From positions 1-23,136 of IMG/VR virus record IMGVR_UViG_3300032677_000165: DNA of 23,136 bases; one strand, 5' to 3'. The DNA is from a virus. Under the pieces are notes generated by a model. The model saw nothing but the letters and a program-made list of their open reading frames with translations, ran no database searches and was not told the DNA's origin. Positions 21,101-23,136 of this stretch are shown piece by piece. The position numbers were made by a program, and so were the translations under genes. Within the stretch, counting starts at the first letter, position 1, and every line of letters begins with the position of its first letter.

Positions 21101-22003
21101 TTAGGCGCAGCCGAACACGCCCAGCGGGTCACTCCAGCCGAAGCTATAACGCTCGCGGCTCTTGTAACGCACGTTGCCCGTGTCGAAGTCTCCATCCATG
21201 GAGTTCTGAAGCGGGGTACGCACGAAATGCTTCAGGCCATTCGGCACGTCCGTGAGCAGGTACCAACCGTGGGTATCCGTCAAGAAGTGGTTGACCTTGA
21301 AGCCTTCCGGAATCGCGCCCATGCTCTTCAGAGCATTGATGTCGTTGTCCGAGGTACCGACGCGAAGCTCGGTGTCAAGCAGGCGCTTGGCAACGAACAT
21401 GTTGTTCGGGGGGACAACCAGCTTGCGGGGCTTGGCCGCGATCAGCAGGCCACGCTCATCAGTCCAAGCAGCGATCTGAATAACGGCGGCTTCAAGCGAA
21501 GTCTCGTTAAGATCCGGAGCCGTGGAGAACGTGTTGCTGTTCGTGCCGCCATTAACCAGCGGGTGGGCCGTGCTAAACAGGGGGACGCCATCGCCGCCCG
21601 TGTACTGAGTGTTGAACCCGTTGTTGACGATAGAAGCAGCTTTAACCTGCTTGGTATACGCCATGGCGCGGGCCAGACCCTTCGTGTACCGCTTCGACAG
21701 ACTGTCGTACAGGTTGTCCTCAATCGCCTCTTCGGTGAGCGAGAAGCCCAGAGCAACCGTCTCGTGGTTGTAACGAGCGGTCCAAGCTTCCTGCGCGTTG
21801 TCGTACGCAATCGCCTGACCTTCATTCTTGACCGGAGCCGCGTTAAAGCCCGACAGCTTGGTCTCTTCCTCAAACGAACGTTCCGAGGTTTCAGTCTCGT
21901 ACAGTTCCTTGTGTTCCTCACCATAGGAAGCGTACTCAAGACCGAACAGAGCGTTCAGGCCGGGGAGCAGTTCCTTGAGAAGTTGTGCGCGTGAAATAGC
22001 CAT
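21101..22003 (-). CDS. Major capsid protein, Mu gpT-like (HK97 fold)
   Basis: 300 aa. It shows an N-terminal helix (RAQLLKELLPGLNALFGLEY), an E-loop-like acidic stretch (YETETSERSFEEETKLSGFN at about 35-54), a long helix with HETVALGFSLTEEAIEDNLY, and TKGLARAMAYTKQVKAASIV. In the later part are GDGVPLFSTAHPLVNGGTN, AWTDERGLLIAAKPRKLVVP and the closing FGWSDPLGVFGCA. This is the layout of the Mu-like major head subunit gpT family (Pfam PF10124, from memory), which forms the icosahedral shell. No protease domain is fused and no processing site is evident. GGGAG precedes the ATG. The gene has notably GC-rich third positions compared with its AT-richer neighbours at 1-3 kb. Confidence 0.9.
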   Translation of the reverse strand: MAISRAQLLKELLPGLNALFGLEYASYGEEHKELYETETSERSFEEETKLSGFNAAPVKNEGQAIAYDNAQEAWTARYNHETVALGFSLTEEAIEDNLYDSLSKRYTKGLARAMAYTKQVKAASIVNNGFNTQYTGGDGVPLFSTAHPLVNGGTNSNTFSTAPDLNETSLEAAVIQIAAWTDERGLLIAAKPRKLVVPPNNMFVAKRLLDTELRVGTSDNDINALKSMGAIPEGFKVNHFLTDTHGWYLLTDVPNGLKHFVRTPLQNSMDGDFDTGNVRYKSRERYSFGWSDPLGVFGCA

Positions 22004-22019
22004 TTATATGCTCCCTTTA

Positions 22020-22901
22020 TTAGACGCCAGCAGCGTTCATATAGCTGTGGTAACCACCAGACCAGCTAACGATCACTTCCGGGTAACCCACAAACGTCAT
22101 GTTGACGGTGCTACCCGCCGTGATCGCGTTGGCAATCGTGACGGTCGTACCGTTGACGTTAGTGACATAGTTGTAGTCGCCGGGGTAACCGCCCGTGGTG
22201 TAGCCCGTACCAGCCGTGCTCGCCACGATAATCTGCATACCAGCCTGAAGGCCAGTAACCGCAGCACCCAGCGTAACCGTCGTGCTGGACGAAGTACCCG
22301 AACCCGACAGCGTGACCGCCGTATCCGGAACAAGCTGCACGATACGCATCGAACCCGCCGTATTACGAACGATACCCGAACCGTTGGTCGGGGCAGCAAT
22401 CGTGGACACGCCCGCAGTCGAGTCGCCCGTAGCAGTGCTACCAACGCCGATATTCACCGGATTGACGCCCGTACCGACATATGCCTGCGAGGCATAGCCA
22501 AGCGCCGAGGGAGTGCTGGACGCACTACCCGAAGCCTGCGCGTACACCGCCGTACGGAAGCAAGCCTGCGGATCATCGACCACATAACCAACCGCGTCCT
22601 GCGCGACGGTGTTAGCAGCCCAATACTGGTAACGACTCTTGCCGTAGATCGGACCACCCGAAGTCGAGTATTCCGCGCCCACGAACACACCCAGCGTACC
22701 GGCGACAGCCGAGTTAGTGCTGTAAACGATACCGCTCTTGATCAGGGTACCAGCCGCAAGGCCAACCGGATCGCCATTATAGATGTTCGTGTTGTACGCT
22801 TCAGTAATCGGAATCATACGGGTAGAACCCGAATAGACCCGACCGCCGATCAGGTTAACGGGCTTCAGCCCGTAACCAGCCGAAACAGTAGGATAAGCCA
22901 T
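22020..22901 (-). CDS. Conserved phage head-associated structural protein
   Basis: 293 aa. It opens SAGYGLKPVNLIGGRVYSGS (7-26) and TRMIPITEAYNTNIYNGDPV (27-46), then GTLGVFVGAEYSTSGGPIYG, YQYWAANTVAQDAVGYVVDD and PQACFRTAVYAQASGS. The order (YGxxPVNxxGGxVxxGSTRxxPIxxxYxTNIxxGDxV ... VGVFxGxxY ... QYWxANT...AxVxDDPxxxF) is a recurrent phage virion family found beside major capsid genes, with no agreed function. Residues about 205-275 look like an added immunoglobulin-like beta domain. TAGGAG precedes the ATG. A decoration or minor capsid role is inferred from position immediately before the capsid gene. Confidence 0.82.
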   Translation of the reverse strand: MAYPTVSAGYGLKPVNLIGGRVYSGSTRMIPITEAYNTNIYNGDPVGLAAGTLIKSGIVYSTNSAVAGTLGVFVGAEYSTSGGPIYGKSRYQYWAANTVAQDAVGYVVDDPQACFRTAVYAQASGSASSTPSALGYASQAYVGTGVNPVNIGVGSTATGDSTAGVSTIAAPTNGSGIVRNTAGSMRIVQLVPDTAVTLSGSGTSSSTTVTLGAAVTGLQAGMQIIVASTAGTGYTTGGYPGDYNYVTNVNGTTVTIANAITAGSTVNMTFVGYPEVIVSWSGGYHSYMNAAGV

Positions 22902-22917
22902 TAAAGTCTCCTAAAAA

Positions 22918-23136
22918 TTAAGATTTATTACCACGGCCAAACGCTGCACCTTTAGTGGTGGTCGAACGCTTCTCGTTAAAAAGAGGCATTCGTTCGTCCT
23001 GCGACCGCATAAAATTGTTGTCCACAGCCTCCATCTGGGCCTGATTCTGCTTCGCAAAGTAATCTGTGCGCTGCCTAACCATGTCTTCGGGAGTCTTGCA
23101 AAGGAGAAGCCCTCCAATCTCAATATTCCCTTTGAA
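22918..23136 (-). CDS. C-terminal end of an unidentified head-region protein, 5' end outside the window
   Basis: Open from the window edge to TAA at 22918-22920, 72 codons visible. The part present reads FKGNIEIGGLLLCKTPEDMV, then RQRTDYFAKQNQAQMEAVDN, and ends KRSTTTKGAAFGRGNKS. It is charged and largely helical until a basic, Gly-rich tail. I recognise this general end from genes upstream of the capsid in phages of this type but cannot name it. Scaffolding or portal-associated roles fit the position. An alternative frame at 22911-23123 has more arginine and no supporting context and is a shadow. Confidence 0.78.
   Translation of the reverse strand, partial: FKGNIEIGGLLLCKTPEDMVRQRTDYFAKQNQAQMEAVDNNFMRSQDERMPLFNEKRSTTTKGAAFGRGNKS

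Noticed and set aside
21227-22904. Long plus-strand open frames opposite the capsid and 293-aa genes (255 and 309 codons)
   Set aside because: These mirror GC-rich codon use of the minus-strand genes, are Arg/Val-rich with no domain, and lack ribosome sites. They are shadows.
1-23136. tRNA genes, integrase/att sites, insertion sequences and CRISPR arrays
   Set aside because: I looked for cloverleaf-like segments, transposase or integrase motifs and regularly spaced repeats and saw none. Nearly all bases are in late structural genes.

Overview
The window is one long block of late genes from a tailed bacteriophage (or prophage). I read 38 genes. All are on the minus strand, so transcription runs from position 23136 toward position 1. 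I see no terminase, portal, replication, integrase, tRNA or rRNA gene, and nothing from a bacterial chromosome. The host cannot be named from this sequence. The families and gene style resemble uncultured aquatic phages of Gram-negative bacteria. A short-tailed (podovirus-like) virion is the best fit: there are two adaptor-type proteins, a large hub-like protein, fibres and internal-virion-type proteins, but no tape measure, tail tube or sheath gene.

In transcription order, 22.9-19.2 kb is the head block: the end of an unrecognised gene just upstream of the capsid genes, a 293-aa structural protein, the major capsid protein (Mu gpT-like, HK97 fold), and three beta-rich structural proteins. 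Two hairpins (21067-21092 and 20234-20258) lie here and could reduce expression after the capsid gene. From 19.2 to 16.9 kb there are six consecutive small, strongly basic or His/Gly-rich proteins of unknown function. From 16.9 to 14.6 kb come a first adaptor-like protein, a zinc-ribbon protein, two small basic proteins and a second adaptor-like protein. From 14.6 to 8.2 kb there is a run of beta-rich small proteins and receptor-binding candidates: a Gly-rich fibre, a protein with 21- and 11-residue repeats, and a 778-aa modular fibre. From 8.2 to 6.4 kb is the lysis block: two membrane proteins, a 3TM holin and an M15 endolysin. From 6.4 to 1 kb come the 811-aa hub-like protein, three small structural proteins, and two large Ala/Gln/Pro-rich proteins with signatures of phage internal or ejected proteins. 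The last of these runs off the left edge.

Nearly all genes overlap by 1-11 nt, abut, or are separated by fewer than 25 nt and have AGGAG-type ribosome sites, so this looks like one translationally coupled late operon. Five supported genes are only 50-53 codons long and would be lost with a 60-codon cut-off. The longest stretch without a gene is 118 bases (20983-21100).

The most unusual signal is a short Gly-Gly motif ([K/R/H]GG[K/H][V/I/L], usually next to His or Lys) that recurs in several otherwise unrelated proteins of the basic/His-rich cluster and in the 557-aa protein at the far end of the operon. It could be a shared interaction or packaging tag. This is inference from pattern reading only.
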